From Clostridia bacterium (GTDB lineage Bacteria > Bacillota > Clostridia > Christensenellales > Aristaeellaceae): a DNA stretch of 64,000 bases. Under the pieces are notes generated by a model. It saw nothing but the letters and a program-made list of their open reading frames with translations. It was not told the origin of the DNA and ran no database searches. A program made the translations under genes and the position numbers. Below are positions 44,789 through 54,330 of the stretch, piece after piece; the first letter of the stretch is position 1, and the number at the start of each line of letters is the position of its first letter. The stretch covers positions 38,256 to 102,255 of the forward strand of contig JAFZOG010000106.1 of the NCBI GenBank assembly GCA_017550745.1, given 5' to 3'.

Positions 44789-45463
44789 ATGAAAAAGACG
44801 CTTGTTTTTCTTTTGCCGCTGGTTCTCCTGGCAGCGCTGGCCGCGGGCCAAAGGCGGGAGAGCGCGGCCGCCGCCGCCCCGCCGCGGCTCCTGATATGGG
44901 TGGACCTGGACGCAAAGACCCTCACCCTGTACGAAAACGGGGAAGCGGTAAAGCGTTATCCCATCGCTTCCGGAGCCAGGGATACCCCCTCCCCCATCGG
45001 CGTATTCCGGGTCAGCAGCCGGTTTCTGCCGTCCATGTCCGGCTTCGGCACCAGGTTTCTGGGCCTCAGCGTGCCCTGGGGCAGCTACGGCATCCACGGC
45101 ACCAACAAGCCGGAATCCATCGGCCAAAACGCCTCCCACGGCTGCATCCGGATGCGGGTGGGCGATATGGAGTCCCTCTTTCCCCTCATCCCCAACGGCA
45201 CACAGGTGGCCATCACCGGCGGGCCTTACGGGCCGCTGAACTGGGGAGGGCGCACCCTGCAGGAGGGCGACCGCGGCGCGGATGTAAGGCAGCTGCAGCT
45301 GCGCCTGATCCAGCGCGGCCTGCTCCGGGGCGGGGCCGACGGTGTGTTCGGCCCCGCAACAAAAAGCGCCGTCGCCGCCGCGCGGAAGGAGCTGAACCTT
45401 TCCCCGGGCGTCCAGGCCGACCCGCTGCTGCAGGAAAAGCTGGGCATGATCCTGTTTGAATAA
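44789..45463 (+). CDS. L,D-transpeptidase (YkuD) with peptidoglycan-binding domain
   Basis: A 224-residue exported enzyme that makes or edits 3-3 crosslinks in peptidoglycan. The signal peptide (about 1-20) is followed by the YkuD domain (about 33-145) with the catalytic stretch HGTNKPESIGQNASHGCIRM, where the Cys is the nucleophile, then a PG_binding_1 domain (about 155-215, LQEGDRGADVRQLQLRL). The catalytic-first order is the reverse of many family members. No clear ribosome site precedes the ATG. It is divergent from the ATP-grasp gene and ends at repeat A2. Confidence 0.93.
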   Translation: MKKTLVFLLPLVLLAALAAGQRRESAAAAAPPRLLIWVDLDAKTLTLYENGEAVKRYPIASGARDTPSPIGVFRVSSRFLPSMSGFGTRFLGLSVPWGSYGIHGTNKPESIGQNASHGCIRMRVGDMESLFPLIPNGTQVAITGGPYGPLNWGGRTLQEGDRGADVRQLQLRLIQRGLLRGGADGVFGPATKSAVAAARKELNLSPGVQADPLLQEKLGMILFE

Positions 45464-45470
45464 TAATCAG

Positions 45471-45735
45471 GCGAATGAAAATGGAATCTGGATTCCATTT
45501 TCATTCGATGCATCCATTTCCTGCAAAAATGGGTTTTCAACCTCCAAAGGAGGCTGAAAACCCTATTTTTGCGGCCGGAAATGGATATAGGAAGCAACAT
45601 TCTGTTGCCTGCCCGGGGCCTTCCGGCCCGCCCTACGCTGAAAACCAGCCCAAGGGCAGGTTTTCCGGGCGCTTCGGCCCCTGCGGATTATAATCGAAGG
45701 GCTGCGGCCCTTCGATGCATCCCAGGGGTTTTAGA
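45471..45735. repeat. Multi-hairpin repeat, family A, copy 2
   Basis: Same order of hairpins as copy 1, without the outer CTGTCGAAAA arms. Key differences keep pairing: GCAACA / TGTTGC instead of GCAGCT / AGCTGC, and GAAAACC-GCCC / GGGC-GGTTTTC instead of GAAAACGGTAC / GTACCGTTTTC. TTCGATGCATCC occurs twice as a direct repeat. It lies between the convergent transpeptidase and zinc-ribbon genes. Confidence 0.85.
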
Positions 45736-45758
45736 GACAATCTGAGGCTTTACCCTTC

Positions 45759-47648
45759 TCAATACCCCCACTTGTTTTCCAGGGACGTGCGGATGCCCAT
45801 TTTCACCACGCGGCTGTTTTCAAGGTAATAGCTGAGCGTGACCACCAGGTTGTCCTGGCGCACGTAGCTGTAGTCGATACGGTCGCTGAACGCGCTCAGG
45901 TGGTACATCATGGCGTACTTGCGGTTCTGCTTGTCATAGTACAGGCTGCGGCTGCCGTCCTGGTTGTGCTCCATGCCCATATCGCGGAAGAGGGAGGTCA
46001 CGTCGGTTTCACTCATGCCGATCTTGGTTTTCTCCGGGCCCACGGTATTGGGGCTGTTGCTTTCAAAGGCATAGATCACATAGCCTTTATCGGTCATGTA
46101 GAAGCGCGCCTCGCCCCAGGAATAGGAAAGCAGCAGGCAGCTCCCCTCCATGTTTTCATCTTCGATTTCCGTCTGGCTGAAAGGCGAGCCGAACTTGCGC
46201 AGGAAGGCGTCCAGGTCGGTTTCCATGATCACGAAATCGGTAAAATGATCCGTTTCGCTGAAATAGAATTTGAAGGATTTTTTGATGTTGTAGGTGCGCT
46301 CCATCACGTTGCTCACCTTGCCGAAGCCGTTCACCGCCACCGCCTTCACCGTGGAGGGGCCGGGGGGCAGCAGGACGGGATCGCCGGTATAGATGGGGGA
46401 ATTGGACGTGGGCGTCTGGCTGTCCAGGGTGTAATAGATCGTAATATCCTTGAGCTTTGCCAGGATCGCCTCTTCCTCATCGGTCCTCAGTCGCTTCTGC
46501 TCCAGCAGCTCCTGGTCTTCGATGGGAATGATTTTCAGCCGGATGCGCTGGCGCTGCTCGTAAACGCCGGGGGCCAGGGAAGCGTAAGGCGCGGAGGGCC
46601 GCGGCAGGCTGATGCTGTACTGGATGCGCATTTCGTCGCTGACCAGGTCGCTGGACACGGCGACGGCGCGGATGACGTGGGTGCCCTCCCCCAGGTGGAT
46701 GGGCTCGGTGTAAAGCGCGCCGTCCTCCGGCAGGATGCCCTCGTCGCTCATGATATAGTAAATGTCATAATCACCGGCGGAGTAAAGCTGAATATCCTGC
46801 TCATACTTGATAGGGCCGGCCTCCTTGCTGGCCGTGGGCATGGCGGGCAGCATCTGGTCCCGCTCACGCTTAAAGTAGCTTTCGCCGGTTTGTTCATAGG
46901 CCAGCTTCAGCAGCGCGGCCAGCTCCATCTGGCGGTTCTGGCTTTCCATCAGGCGCATCACCTGGCGGTAGACCTCCGGATCCTTCGGCGCGATATCGGT
47001 ATACAGCTTCACGTACACCTTTTCCGCCTCGCCCAGCCTGCCGGCGGCCTCGTAAGCGTCGGCCAGCTGGAACAGGCGGTCGTAGATGTCCTCCCGTTCC
47101 GGCTCCAGCGCATAGGCTTTTTCCATGGCGGCCACGGACCGGTCAAGGTAGCCCTGATCCAGCAGCTCCTGGCCGTAGGCCCACATGGCATTGGCGTTGG
47201 CGTCGCGGCCCATCCGCGCCATGATCAGCTGGCCCCCGTCCGTGAAGCGCAGATACGCGAAAAGGCCCACCCCCGCTATCAGCAGCACTGCCAGCAGCAC
47301 CACCCAGAGCTTGGCCCAGTTGACCATCAGCCTGCGGCGCTTGTACGGCCGCTCCCGCTTCACGGGTCTTACGCCGATCTGCCGGGGCTGCATGCCCGTG
47401 TTCATCGAAACGGGGCGCATTCCTTCGCTGCCCGTCCTGCGGGGCCGGGCATAGACTTCGCTGGTGGAGGGCGCCGGGCTGTCCGCAGGCATATAGCTGC
47501 CCAGCCTGCTTTCCCGCGGGCGGTCGGGCCGCCCCTGCCGCCGCGCCGCCGCGCCGGTTTCCCGGCTCCGGGCAGCCAGCGCTTTTCCGCACTGGGGGCA
47601 CACCGCCGACCCGTCGGGGATAAAACTGCCGCAATGGTCGCAGATCAC
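45759..47648 (-). CDS. Membrane protein: zinc ribbon, TPR and chitobiase-C-like domains
   Basis: A 629-residue protein. The N-terminal zinc ribbon (CDHCGSFIPDGSAVCPQCG) is cytoplasmic. One membrane helix (about 113-133) follows a basic stretch, then an external TPR region (about 150-265) and two CHB_HEX_C-like beta domains (about 285-345 and 390-460; SPIYTGDPVLLPPGPS). The C-terminal part is unrecognised. GTG at 47648 is preceded by AGGGAGG nine bases away; the upstream ATG at 47672 has no site. Function unknown. May sense or scaffold at the wall. Confidence 0.85.
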   Translation of the reverse strand: MICDHCGSFIPDGSAVCPQCGKALAARSRETGAAARRQGRPDRPRESRLGSYMPADSPAPSTSEVYARPRRTGSEGMRPVSMNTGMQPRQIGVRPVKRERPYKRRRLMVNWAKLWVVLLAVLLIAGVGLFAYLRFTDGGQLIMARMGRDANANAMWAYGQELLDQGYLDRSVAAMEKAYALEPEREDIYDRLFQLADAYEAAGRLGEAEKVYVKLYTDIAPKDPEVYRQVMRLMESQNRQMELAALLKLAYEQTGESYFKRERDQMLPAMPTASKEAGPIKYEQDIQLYSAGDYDIYYIMSDEGILPEDGALYTEPIHLGEGTHVIRAVAVSSDLVSDEMRIQYSISLPRPSAPYASLAPGVYEQRQRIRLKIIPIEDQELLEQKRLRTDEEEAILAKLKDITIYYTLDSQTPTSNSPIYTGDPVLLPPGPSTVKAVAVNGFGKVSNVMERTYNIKKSFKFYFSETDHFTDFVIMETDLDAFLRKFGSPFSQTEIEDENMEGSCLLLSYSWGEARFYMTDKGYVIYAFESNSPNTVGPEKTKIGMSETDVTSLFRDMGMEHNQDGSRSLYYDKQNRKYAMMYHLSAFSDRIDYSYVRQDNLVVTLSYYLENSRVVKMGIRTSLENKWGY

Positions 47649-47741
47649 GCTTTCACCTCCCTTTGAAGGCATGGGGAGTCATCGGGGGACGATGCTTCCG
47701 TCCGCATCATCATCCAACAGGTTTCCGGATCCCCATCGCTC

Positions 47742-48572
47742 CTATTGCATACTCCTCATGGCCTCATAAGCCGGGTCCTCGGCGTCGAAACTGCGTTCCG
47801 GCGCGTCGCCGCCCAGGGCTTCGATGGCGCTGCGCAGCTCGATATAGTCCAGATACGGGGTTTCCTCGCTGGCAGCCAGGGCTGTCAGCGCGGGCAGGGC
47901 CCGCTCATCCCCCAGCTTGCCCAGGCAGTCGGCCATGACCGCCACGCTCTCCCGGCGTTCCCGGAACAGCCGCAGGGCGGTCTGGAACACGTTTTCATCC
48001 CCCGGGTAGTGGGCCAGCACCGTCAGCATGGCTTCCTGCCCGTCGGGAGAAGCCAGCGGCAGGGCCCTGCGCATAGCGTCCACGGCCTGCTCGCCCATGG
48101 AGGCCAGGCTGTCCAGCGCGTTGTCGGCCAGCTCGTCCTCGCCCTCCTGGCGGATGGCCTGCAGCCCGATGTAATATTCCAGCGGGGCGACGGATTCGAT
48201 TTCACGCAGCAGCGTGATGGCCGCCATCCGGATCTCCCGGGTGGCCTTTTCCTTTTTCAGCAGGTTCATCAGCGATTCTTCCGCGGAAAGGCCCAGCTCG
48301 GCGATGCGGTTGAGCAGCATGTCCGGGCAGGGAATGCGCTGCTTGAAATAATCCTCCATCCAGTTCACCAGCTGGCGGGGGTTGTCAAACTGGCCGAAGT
48401 ATTCCCCCGGCTTGGCCCCGCCCAGCCAGTTCACCGGCGTGTCCAGAAAATCCGCGTACACGTCGGGCATGGCGGCTTCCATTTCGTCGTAGTTTTTGTA
48501 TTCCTTGGCGTGCTCCTTCATCCAGGCGGAAAGGTAACGCTCGAATTCCTTGTCAAAATTGATGCAGCGCAT
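47742..48572 (-). CDS. HEAT-repeat-like cytoplasmic protein
   Basis: A 276-residue all-helical protein. After an N-terminal region (about 1-80, MRCINFDKEFERYLSAWMKE) there are about five helical pairs with Leu/Ala patterns like HEAT repeats (for example LGDERALPALTALAA). Probably a protein-binding scaffold. ATG at 48572 follows AGAAGGAG by eight bases; the longer frame lacks a site. Partner unknown. Confidence 0.7.
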   Translation of the reverse strand: MRCINFDKEFERYLSAWMKEHAKEYKNYDEMEAAMPDVYADFLDTPVNWLGGAKPGEYFGQFDNPRQLVNWMEDYFKQRIPCPDMLLNRIAELGLSAEESLMNLLKKEKATREIRMAAITLLREIESVAPLEYYIGLQAIRQEGEDELADNALDSLASMGEQAVDAMRRALPLASPDGQEAMLTVLAHYPGDENVFQTALRLFRERRESVAVMADCLGKLGDERALPALTALAASEETPYLDYIELRSAIEALGGDAPERSFDAEDPAYEAMRSMQ

Positions 48573-48641
48573 GCTGATCGCTCCTTCTGTCCCTGCGGCG
48601 TCCCGCGGCGGACGTTTATATAAAGAACCTTTTTGCATCGG

Positions 48642-49040
48642 TCAGCGCTTTCCTGTTCTGATAAACAGGATCAGCTTTTCCAAATCCTCAAAATCGTCAT
48701 AGTCGCCCAGGATGCCGCTGCGATGGTACACAATGCCCGCCCGCTCATTGCGCTCCAGGCAGTCCAATAATTCCGCAAGGCCGTACCTGCGGGCAAATTC
48801 CGCGAAGGCCCGGGGCTTGATCTTTTCCGCGTACAGGCCCTTGCGGCACTGTTCCGGCGCGCATTCATAGCAGCCGTTCAGGTTCTTTTCCATCACGCAT
48901 TTTCTGTTTTCACACCATTGTGCGTCCTTGCACCAGGACAGGTCCATAAACCCATCCCGCCTGCAGCCCCTGCATTCCGTGTTCTCAGAGCATAAGCAGC
49001 AGGCCAAGCCGCAGCGGGCGATTCCCAGCTCCCGTTTCAT
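48642..49040 (-). CDS. DUF3795-like cysteine-rich protein
   Basis: A 132-residue protein with a zinc-binding-type cysteine array: CGLACCLC, CRGC, WCKDAQWCENRKC and CYEC, then a helical C-terminal half with FAEFARRYGL. This resembles the DUF3795 family, whose function is unknown. AAGGAG precedes the ATG at 49040. It begins 11 bases past the stop of the TPR-like gene. Confidence 0.75.
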   Translation of the reverse strand: MKRELGIARCGLACCLCSENTECRGCRRDGFMDLSWCKDAQWCENRKCVMEKNLNGCYECAPEQCRKGLYAEKIKPRAFAEFARRYGLAELLDCLERNERAGIVYHRSGILGDYDDFEDLEKLILFIRTGKR

Positions 49041-49051
49041 CCTGTTCTCCT

Positions 49052-50374
49052 TTATTCTCCGTTCTTCCGTATTCCCGCGCACCGGGCAAGCAGACGCAGG
49101 ACCCGTTTTCTGCCCGGGGCGGCGGCGGCAGCCCGGCGGGCTTCCTCCCAATGGCCGGTGCAGATGAGCAGATACACCGTAAAAAGGGCCGGGAAGCACA
49201 CATCCCTGTAGGCGTCGCAGGCGTACTGCTCCGCCGGGGTCAGCTTCCGCCACAGGGGTGGCAGCAGGCGGAAGACCGCTTCAGCGTCCACGGTGCCGTT
49301 CAGGTTCATCACCATCAGATGCAGCGCCCGGTTCAGCGGGCCGGGGCGCCTTGTGTCCGGCAGGGACCAGACCATCCCGCCCAGGGCCGTCAGCAGCATC
49401 CCCCGGCCGTCGTGAAGCGACGTTTGGCGGGGATGGCGGCGGTCAAAGAGGGCGTCCGCGTCGTCCGGGTCGATTTCCAGCAGCGTTTCCAGAGTGCGCT
49501 TCGCCTGCGCCTCCTCCCCCATCCTGCGCAGGGACAGGTACTTGAGCCGCAGGTAATCCACGCTCTGGGGCAGCCTTTTCAGCTTGCTTTCCGCCAGCTT
49601 CAGGGCGTCCTTGGGCCGGTTCATCGTCCAGGCGGCGGCGCAGTATTCCTCCGCATCGGTGATGCTGCGGCACAGCCGCCGGGCGGAAGCCAGCCGCTTC
49701 CTGGCCTCAGGCAGACGGCGGCACAAAGAACAGGCTTCGGCGTATTTGATCTGGGCCTTTAATTCCAAAGGCAGCTTTTCCGCCGCTGTTTTCAGATAAG
49801 GCAGGGCCTCCCGCGGCGGCAGCAGCATCCCCAGCCACAGCGCGGCGCGGGGAGAAGCGCCCTTCTCCCAGCCCTTGCGGGCCAGCACCACGGCCTTTTC
49901 CACGTCAGCCTGGGCCAGGGCCCGCATGGAGCGGCGGCACAGCGCGTCGCTCCGGGCAGTATGGGGCTGATACCAGAGGGGCTTCCAGGCGTAGTATTCC
50001 AGCAGATCCTGGGCGCGCTCCGCAAAAAAGCCGTTCGGCTCCAGGCGCAGGCACCGGTCCAGCGCTTCTTCGCCCAGGTCCTCGCTGCCCCGGTTCAAAG
50101 CGCACACGCCGATGGCGTAGCACAGGCTGCCCGTCAGCCCCTGCCGTACGGCGGCGCGGATCAGGCAGCGCTCCGCGGCGGTGTAGCAGCCCATGCCGGA
50201 GTAAATCTCCGCCAGCTCCAGGGCCAGCCCGCTGTCGCCGCTTTTTTCCAGGGCCTTGCGCATCATCCGCGCGGCGTCGGGGAGCTGTGACGGGCTGCAG
50301 TGCTTGCGCGCCCTGATCGCCCAGTACGCCGCCGGGCGCTCAAAGGGGACGATATTGGTTCTTGGGCGGGTCAT
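49052..50374 (-). CDS. TPR-like repeat protein
   Basis: A 440-residue helical protein with about six tetratricopeptide-like units (for example SGLALELAEIYSGMGCYTAAE and QSVDYLRLKYLSLRRMGEEA-type helices, each quoted in part). No membrane helix. Its ATG overlaps the hslO stop by four bases, so the two are co-translated. Function unknown; could assist Hsp33-related quality control, but that rests on position alone. Confidence 0.75.
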   Translation of the reverse strand: MTRPRTNIVPFERPAAYWAIRARKHCSPSQLPDAARMMRKALEKSGDSGLALELAEIYSGMGCYTAAERCLIRAAVRQGLTGSLCYAIGVCALNRGSEDLGEEALDRCLRLEPNGFFAERAQDLLEYYAWKPLWYQPHTARSDALCRRSMRALAQADVEKAVVLARKGWEKGASPRAALWLGMLLPPREALPYLKTAAEKLPLELKAQIKYAEACSLCRRLPEARKRLASARRLCRSITDAEEYCAAAWTMNRPKDALKLAESKLKRLPQSVDYLRLKYLSLRRMGEEAQAKRTLETLLEIDPDDADALFDRRHPRQTSLHDGRGMLLTALGGMVWSLPDTRRPGPLNRALHLMVMNLNGTVDAEAVFRLLPPLWRKLTPAEQYACDAYRDVCFPALFTVYLLICTGHWEEARRAAAAAPGRKRVLRLLARCAGIRKNGE

Positions 50375-51273
50375 CGCGTCGCCCTTTCCAGCAAATCCGT
50401 CAGGTCCTGCTTGGTGAAATGATGGGCCGCGCGGCAGAAGTGGCAGGTCAGTTCCGCGCCGCCGTCCTCGTCGATGAGCTGGGCCAGCTCCTTGCGGCCC
50501 AGGGCGATCAGCGCCTTTTCCATCTTATCCCGGCTGCAGTCGCACTGGTACAGCACCGGCTCCCGGCTGAGGATCTCCATGTCCAGGCCGTCGAACCAGG
50601 CTTTGGCCAAATCCTCCAGGGCCACGTCCGCCACCTCCCGGCTGATGGCGGTAAAGAACACGGAACGAAATTCCAGCTGCTCCAACAGCTCCTCGCTGCA
50701 TCCCGGCATGGCCTGCACCAGCACGCCCCCGGCGCTGAGGCAGTAACGCTCATGCACAAGGCACCCCAGCGCCACCAGCGAGGGCTGCTGCTCGGACACG
50801 GTGAAATACTGGGCGAAGTCCTCCCCCAGTTCGCCGGACACCAGCTGGCTCTGGCCGATGTAGGGTTCCTTCATGCCCAGATCCTTGATGACGGTCAGCC
50901 GCCCGTGACGGCCCACCAGGCCGCCCACGTCCAGATGCCCGTCTTTTTTCAGGGGCAGGTCGGCTTCCGGGTGCGCCGCGGAAATCTTTACCCTGCCCCC
51001 GTGGGCCACGGCGGTCATTTTGCCCAGGGGGCCGTCCCCCGCCACGGTAACGGTGACGGAGGCTTCATCGTCCTTCATCATCACGCCCAGCATGGCGGCG
51101 GCGGTCATGGTGCGGCTCATGGCGGCCAACGCCGTGGAGGACGGGCAGTGAATGTCCGCCGCTTTCCGCGCCATGGCCGTGGTGCGGCAAAGCAGCACCT
51201 TCGCCTGCCCGCCCTTCAGGGTGATGTGCAGCATTTCGTCCGGGAGGTTCAATACGTTAAAGTTTTCGTTCAT
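50371..51273 (-). CDS. hslO: Hsp33 redox-regulated chaperone
   Basis: A 300-residue cytoplasmic holdase activated by oxidation. The C-terminal zinc switch has CDCS and CHFC motifs (pattern C-x-C ... C-x-x-C), which release zinc and form disulfides under oxidative stress. The substrate-binding fold is typical (MTAVAHGGRVKI, GGVLVQAMPGC). ATG at 51273 chosen; GGAG lies six bases upstream. Overlaps the TPR-like gene by four bases and is 13 bases downstream of the MBL-fold gene. Confidence 0.95.
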   Translation of the reverse strand: MNENFNVLNLPDEMLHITLKGGQAKVLLCRTTAMARKAADIHCPSSTALAAMSRTMTAAAMLGVMMKDDEASVTVTVAGDGPLGKMTAVAHGGRVKISAAHPEADLPLKKDGHLDVGGLVGRHGRLTVIKDLGMKEPYIGQSQLVSGELGEDFAQYFTVSEQQPSLVALGCLVHERYCLSAGGVLVQAMPGCSEELLEQLEFRSVFFTAISREVADVALEDLAKAWFDGLDMEILSREPVLYQCDCSRDKMEKALIALGRKELAQLIDEDGGAELTCHFCRAAHHFTKQDLTDLLERATR

Positions 51274-51286
51274 ACATGACTCCGTT

Positions 51287-51991
51287 TTATTCTTTTTCCG
51301 GCGCTGCGCCGGCGTCCGCCAGCATATCATCCAGCGTTTCCTTCTTTGTCAGGGGCGTCCAGTGGCTTTCCAGGCAGATGTCCGCGCCGGTGGCGGCCAC
51401 CGTGTCCATGAGCTTTCTGCACAGGGCCGGATCCTTTTCCCCCGTGGGAAAGACCCCGCAGGGCGCGTCGCCCAGGAACAGCACTTTTTCACCCACCGCC
51501 TCAACCAGCGTGGAATCGTCGGTGTGCGGCGCTTCCGCCCGGAACAGGCGGACAGAACAGTTTCCCAAATCCAGCAGCATTTCGCCGGAAAACACCAGGT
51601 CTGCCGGGGCCACGATGACGGGCCGGTTCCCGGCGTATTCCCGGCGGACGGATTCATCCAAAGAAAAGTATGCCTCCACGCCCTCCCGCCGGATTTTTTC
51701 CCGGAACGCTTTCAGATAACCGTCGGTTTTTTCGTTTGCGACGCAAAGGCCGGAAACGGCGTGCATCCCGAAGGTGTGGTCCCAGTGCCAGTGGGTGATG
51801 GCGGTCAGCCGGGGCAGGGGCAGGCCGGCTTCCTCCAGCGCCATGTAAAATTCCTTGGTGTGCGCTTGGGAATGCCCCGCGTCCACCGCCAGGCTCCATC
51901 TGTCGCCGCGGATATAGGAAAGGTTCGGGCGGTCCCGCTCCTGCTCAAATGGGAAAACCCAGATCCTCTCCGTCAGCCTGTTGAGCTTCAT
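51287..51991 (-). CDS. Metallo-beta-lactamase-fold hydrolase
   Basis: A 234-residue MBL-fold enzyme. The metal site is THWHWDHTFG (HxHxDH) with further ligands near DAGHSQAH and APHTDDST; the late His ligand is in LESHWTP. No signal peptide. Substrate unknown; members include lactonases, glyoxalases and phosphodiesterases. GGAGG precedes the ATG. Confidence 0.88.
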   Translation of the reverse strand: MKLNRLTERIWVFPFEQERDRPNLSYIRGDRWSLAVDAGHSQAHTKEFYMALEEAGLPLPRLTAITHWHWDHTFGMHAVSGLCVANEKTDGYLKAFREKIRREGVEAYFSLDESVRREYAGNRPVIVAPADLVFSGEMLLDLGNCSVRLFRAEAPHTDDSTLVEAVGEKVLFLGDAPCGVFPTGEKDPALCRKLMDTVAATGADICLESHWTPLTKKETLDDMLADAGAAPEKE

Positions 51992-52018
51992 GCCGTTTCC
52001 TCCAAGCGTTTTCTCGGT

Positions 52019-52627
52019 TCACCGTTTCACGTCTTCCTCTTTTACAAAGGTCTGGCCGATCAAATCCCGGCCATCCGTTTCCCCCTCCACCAGCGGCACC
52101 AGCTTCTCCGCCAGCTCCGTTTTGACGGGGGTCTTATACATGATATCCGCAGGCTTTACGCCCTTCCGCCTGGTAAAGCAGCGGGCGTCCAGGGGAACCA
52201 GGAACGCTTTGCCGCTCATGCCGGCCTCTTTGTGCACGATCTCCGCCGCGTAGAGCGCTCTGGGCCGGGGCAGGTAAACGGACAGGCCGCACAGCCAGAC
52301 GATCACCGCGATCAGCGGAACCGCCACCGGATAGGACGCCATTTCTTTCCGGATGTCCCGGTTGGGCTTCGGGGAAAACCAGGACAGCACGATCATCACC
52401 GGCACCGCGATCAGCGTGATGGGAATGGTCATCAATACCGCCCGCAGCTTGGCTTTCTTCGCGCAGGCGGGGCACACGGCGTAAGGCGTGATGCCCTTCA
52501 CCGTTTCCCGGACCGTGCGCTTTTTCCAGCCCCGTTTCTCAGACGTTCCCGTTACGGTTTCCGTTTCCACCCTGACATAAAGGCATTCATCCCCATCCGG
52601 GCTGCCGCAGCGTATACATGCGCTCAT
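52019..52627 (-). CDS. Two-helix membrane protein with zinc ribbon
   Basis: A 202-residue protein. CIRCGSPDGDEC at the start and CPACAKKAK near residue 52 form a likely zinc ribbon. Two membrane helices (about 62-84 and 100-120) follow, then a cytoplasmic tail. Not recognised otherwise. It lies six bases from the UPF0210 gene. Confidence 0.7.
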   Translation of the reverse strand: MSACIRCGSPDGDECLYVRVETETVTGTSEKRGWKKRTVRETVKGITPYAVCPACAKKAKLRAVLMTIPITLIAVPVMIVLSWFSPKPNRDIRKEMASYPVAVPLIAVIVWLCGLSVYLPRPRALYAAEIVHKEAGMSGKAFLVPLDARCFTRRKGVKPADIMYKTPVKTELAEKLVPLVEGETDGRDLIGQTFVKEEDVKR

Positions 52628-52633
52628 GGTTTT

Positions 52634-53986
52634 TCAGTTCCTCAGGCTGTGCAGCGGCGCGGGGATCCTGCCGCCCCGGGCAATGAAAGCGTCGGAGGAA
52701 AAGGGATGCACGGGAATCACCGGGGCGCGGCCCAGCAGGCCGCCGAACTCCACATAGTCCCCCACCCGCTTGCCCGGCGCGGGAATGATGCGGACGGCGG
52801 TGGTCTTACTGTTGACCATGCCGATGGCGGCTTCGTCGGCGATGATGGCGGCGATGGTGGCGGCGGAGGTGTCGCCGGGCACGGCGATCATATCCAGGCC
52901 CACGGAGCACACGCAGGTCATGGCTTCCAGCTTATCCAGGGTCAGCGCGCCGCAGGCGGCGGCTTCGATCATGCCGATGTCCTCGCTGACGGGGATGAAC
53001 GCGCCGGAGAGGCCGCCCACATGGGAGGACGCCATCACGCCGCCCTTCTTCACCGCGTCGTTAAGCAGCGCCAGGGCGGCGGTGGAGCCGTGGGTGCCGC
53101 ACTTTTCCAGGCCCATTTCTTCCAATATATGCGCCACTGAGTCGCCGATTGCGGGGGTGGGGGCCAGGGACAGATCCACGATGCCGAAGGGCACGCCCAG
53201 CCGTTCGCTGGCCTCCATGGCCACCAGCTGGCCCACGCGGGTGATGCGGAAGGCGGTGCGCTTGATGGTTTCCGCCACCACGTCAAAGGACGCGCCGCGC
53301 ACGTTTTCCAGCGCTTTCTTCACCACGCCGGGGCCGCTGACGCCCACGCTCACCGCGCAGTCCCCCTCCCCGGGGCCGTGGAACGCCCCCGCCATGAAGG
53401 GATTGTCCTCCACCGCGTTGGCAAAGATCACCAGCTTGGCGCAGCCCAGGCCGTCCCTGTCCCCGGTCTTGTCCGCCAGCTCCCTGACGGCTTCGCCGCA
53501 CAGGCGCACCGCGTCCATGTCGATGCCCGCCCGGGTGGAGGCCACGTTGACGGAGGAGCACATCAGGTCGGTTTCGCTCAGCGCCTCCGGGATGGAAGCG
53601 ATCAGCCGCCTGTCCGCTGCGGTCATGCCCTTCTGCACCAGGGCGGAATAGCCGCCGATAAAGTCCACGCCCGTTTCCTTCGCGGCGCGGTCCAGGGCCT
53701 GCGCAACGGGGATGGGGTCGTCGACAGCCCCGGTGATCAAAGAGGCGGGCGTTACGGAAATGCGCTTGTTCACGATGGGCACGCCGATCTCCCGCTCGAT
53801 CTCCCGGCCCACCTTCACCAGGTTTTCCGCCTGCCGCGCGATGCGGCTGTATACCCGGCTGGCCAGGCGGCGCTTGTCGTCGCACACGCAGTTGAACAGG
53901 GAGATGCCCATGGTAATGGTGCGCACATCCAGCTTTTCCTGGTCGATCATGCGCAGGGTTTCAAAAATCTGGCTGGTTTGAATCAT
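52634..53986 (-). CDS. UPF0210 (PFL/DUF711-type) protein
   Basis: A 450-residue cytoplasmic protein of a conserved family related to pyruvate formate-lyase folds, function not established. [20 protein letters not shown] and [12 protein letters not shown] and [11 protein letters not shown] are typical. It is encoded 18 bases after the UPF0237 ACT-domain gene, a pairing that recurs across Bacillota and Archaea; the ACT protein may sense an amino acid for it. GGGGGAA precedes the ATG. Confidence 0.93.
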   Translation of the reverse strand: MIQTSQIFETLRMIDQEKLDVRTITMGISLFNCVCDDKRRLASRVYSRIARQAENLVKVGREIEREIGVPIVNKRISVTPASLITGAVDDPIPVAQALDRAAKETGVDFIGGYSALVQKGMTAADRRLIASIPEALSETDLMCSSVNVASTRAGIDMDAVRLCGEAVRELADKTGDRDGLGCAKLVIFANAVEDNPFMAGAFHGPGEGDCAVSVGVSGPGVVKKALENVRGASFDVVAETIKRTAFRITRVGQLVAMEASERLGVPFGIVDLSLAPTPAIGDSVAHILEEMGLEKCGTHGSTAALALLNDAVKKGGVMASSHVGGLSGAFIPVSEDIGMIEAAACGALTLDKLEAMTCVCSVGLDMIAVPGDTSAATIAAIIADEAAIGMVNSKTTAVRIIPAPGKRVGDYVEFGGLLGRAPVIPVHPFSSDAFIARGGRIPAPLHSLRN

Positions 53987-54004
53987 ACGGCAATTTCCCC
54001 CGTC

Positions 54005-54286
54005 TTACACCTGGTGCATGGCTTCAAAGATTTCGGTTTTCTGAATGCGGATCTGCAGGCCCATTTCTTTGCCCAGATCGTTCAGCGCCACCTGCAGCTC
54101 GTCAAAGGGGCAGGTGGGCTCTGACAGATCCACCACCATCACCATGTTGAAATACCCGTCGATAATCGTCTGGGAAATATCCAGGATATTCACGCCCCGC
54201 TCAAATAATACACTGCTGACCCCGGCGATAATCCCCTTCCGGTCAAAGCCCAGCACCGTGACCACAGCCTTCGATTCCGCTGCCAT
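54005..54286 (-). CDS. UPF0237 ACT-domain protein
   Basis: A 93-residue single ACT domain (AVVTVLGFDRKGIIAGVSSV, beta-alpha-beta-beta-alpha-beta), a fold that binds amino acids or other small ligands. The length is exactly that of the family from ATG 54286, where AGGAG precedes; the longer frame runs into tandem repeats and is artefactual. Partner of the UPF0210 gene. Upstream lies an array of 80-bp repeats with -10-like motifs. Confidence 0.93.
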   Translation of the reverse strand: MAAESKAVVTVLGFDRKGIIAGVSSVLFERGVNILDISQTIIDGYFNMVMVVDLSEPTCPFDELQVALNDLGKEMGLQIRIQKTEIFEAMHQV

Positions 54287-54330
54287 TTCGTTTCTTCTCC
54301 TCTCCGGCGGACGCTCCGCCTCCGTTTTGA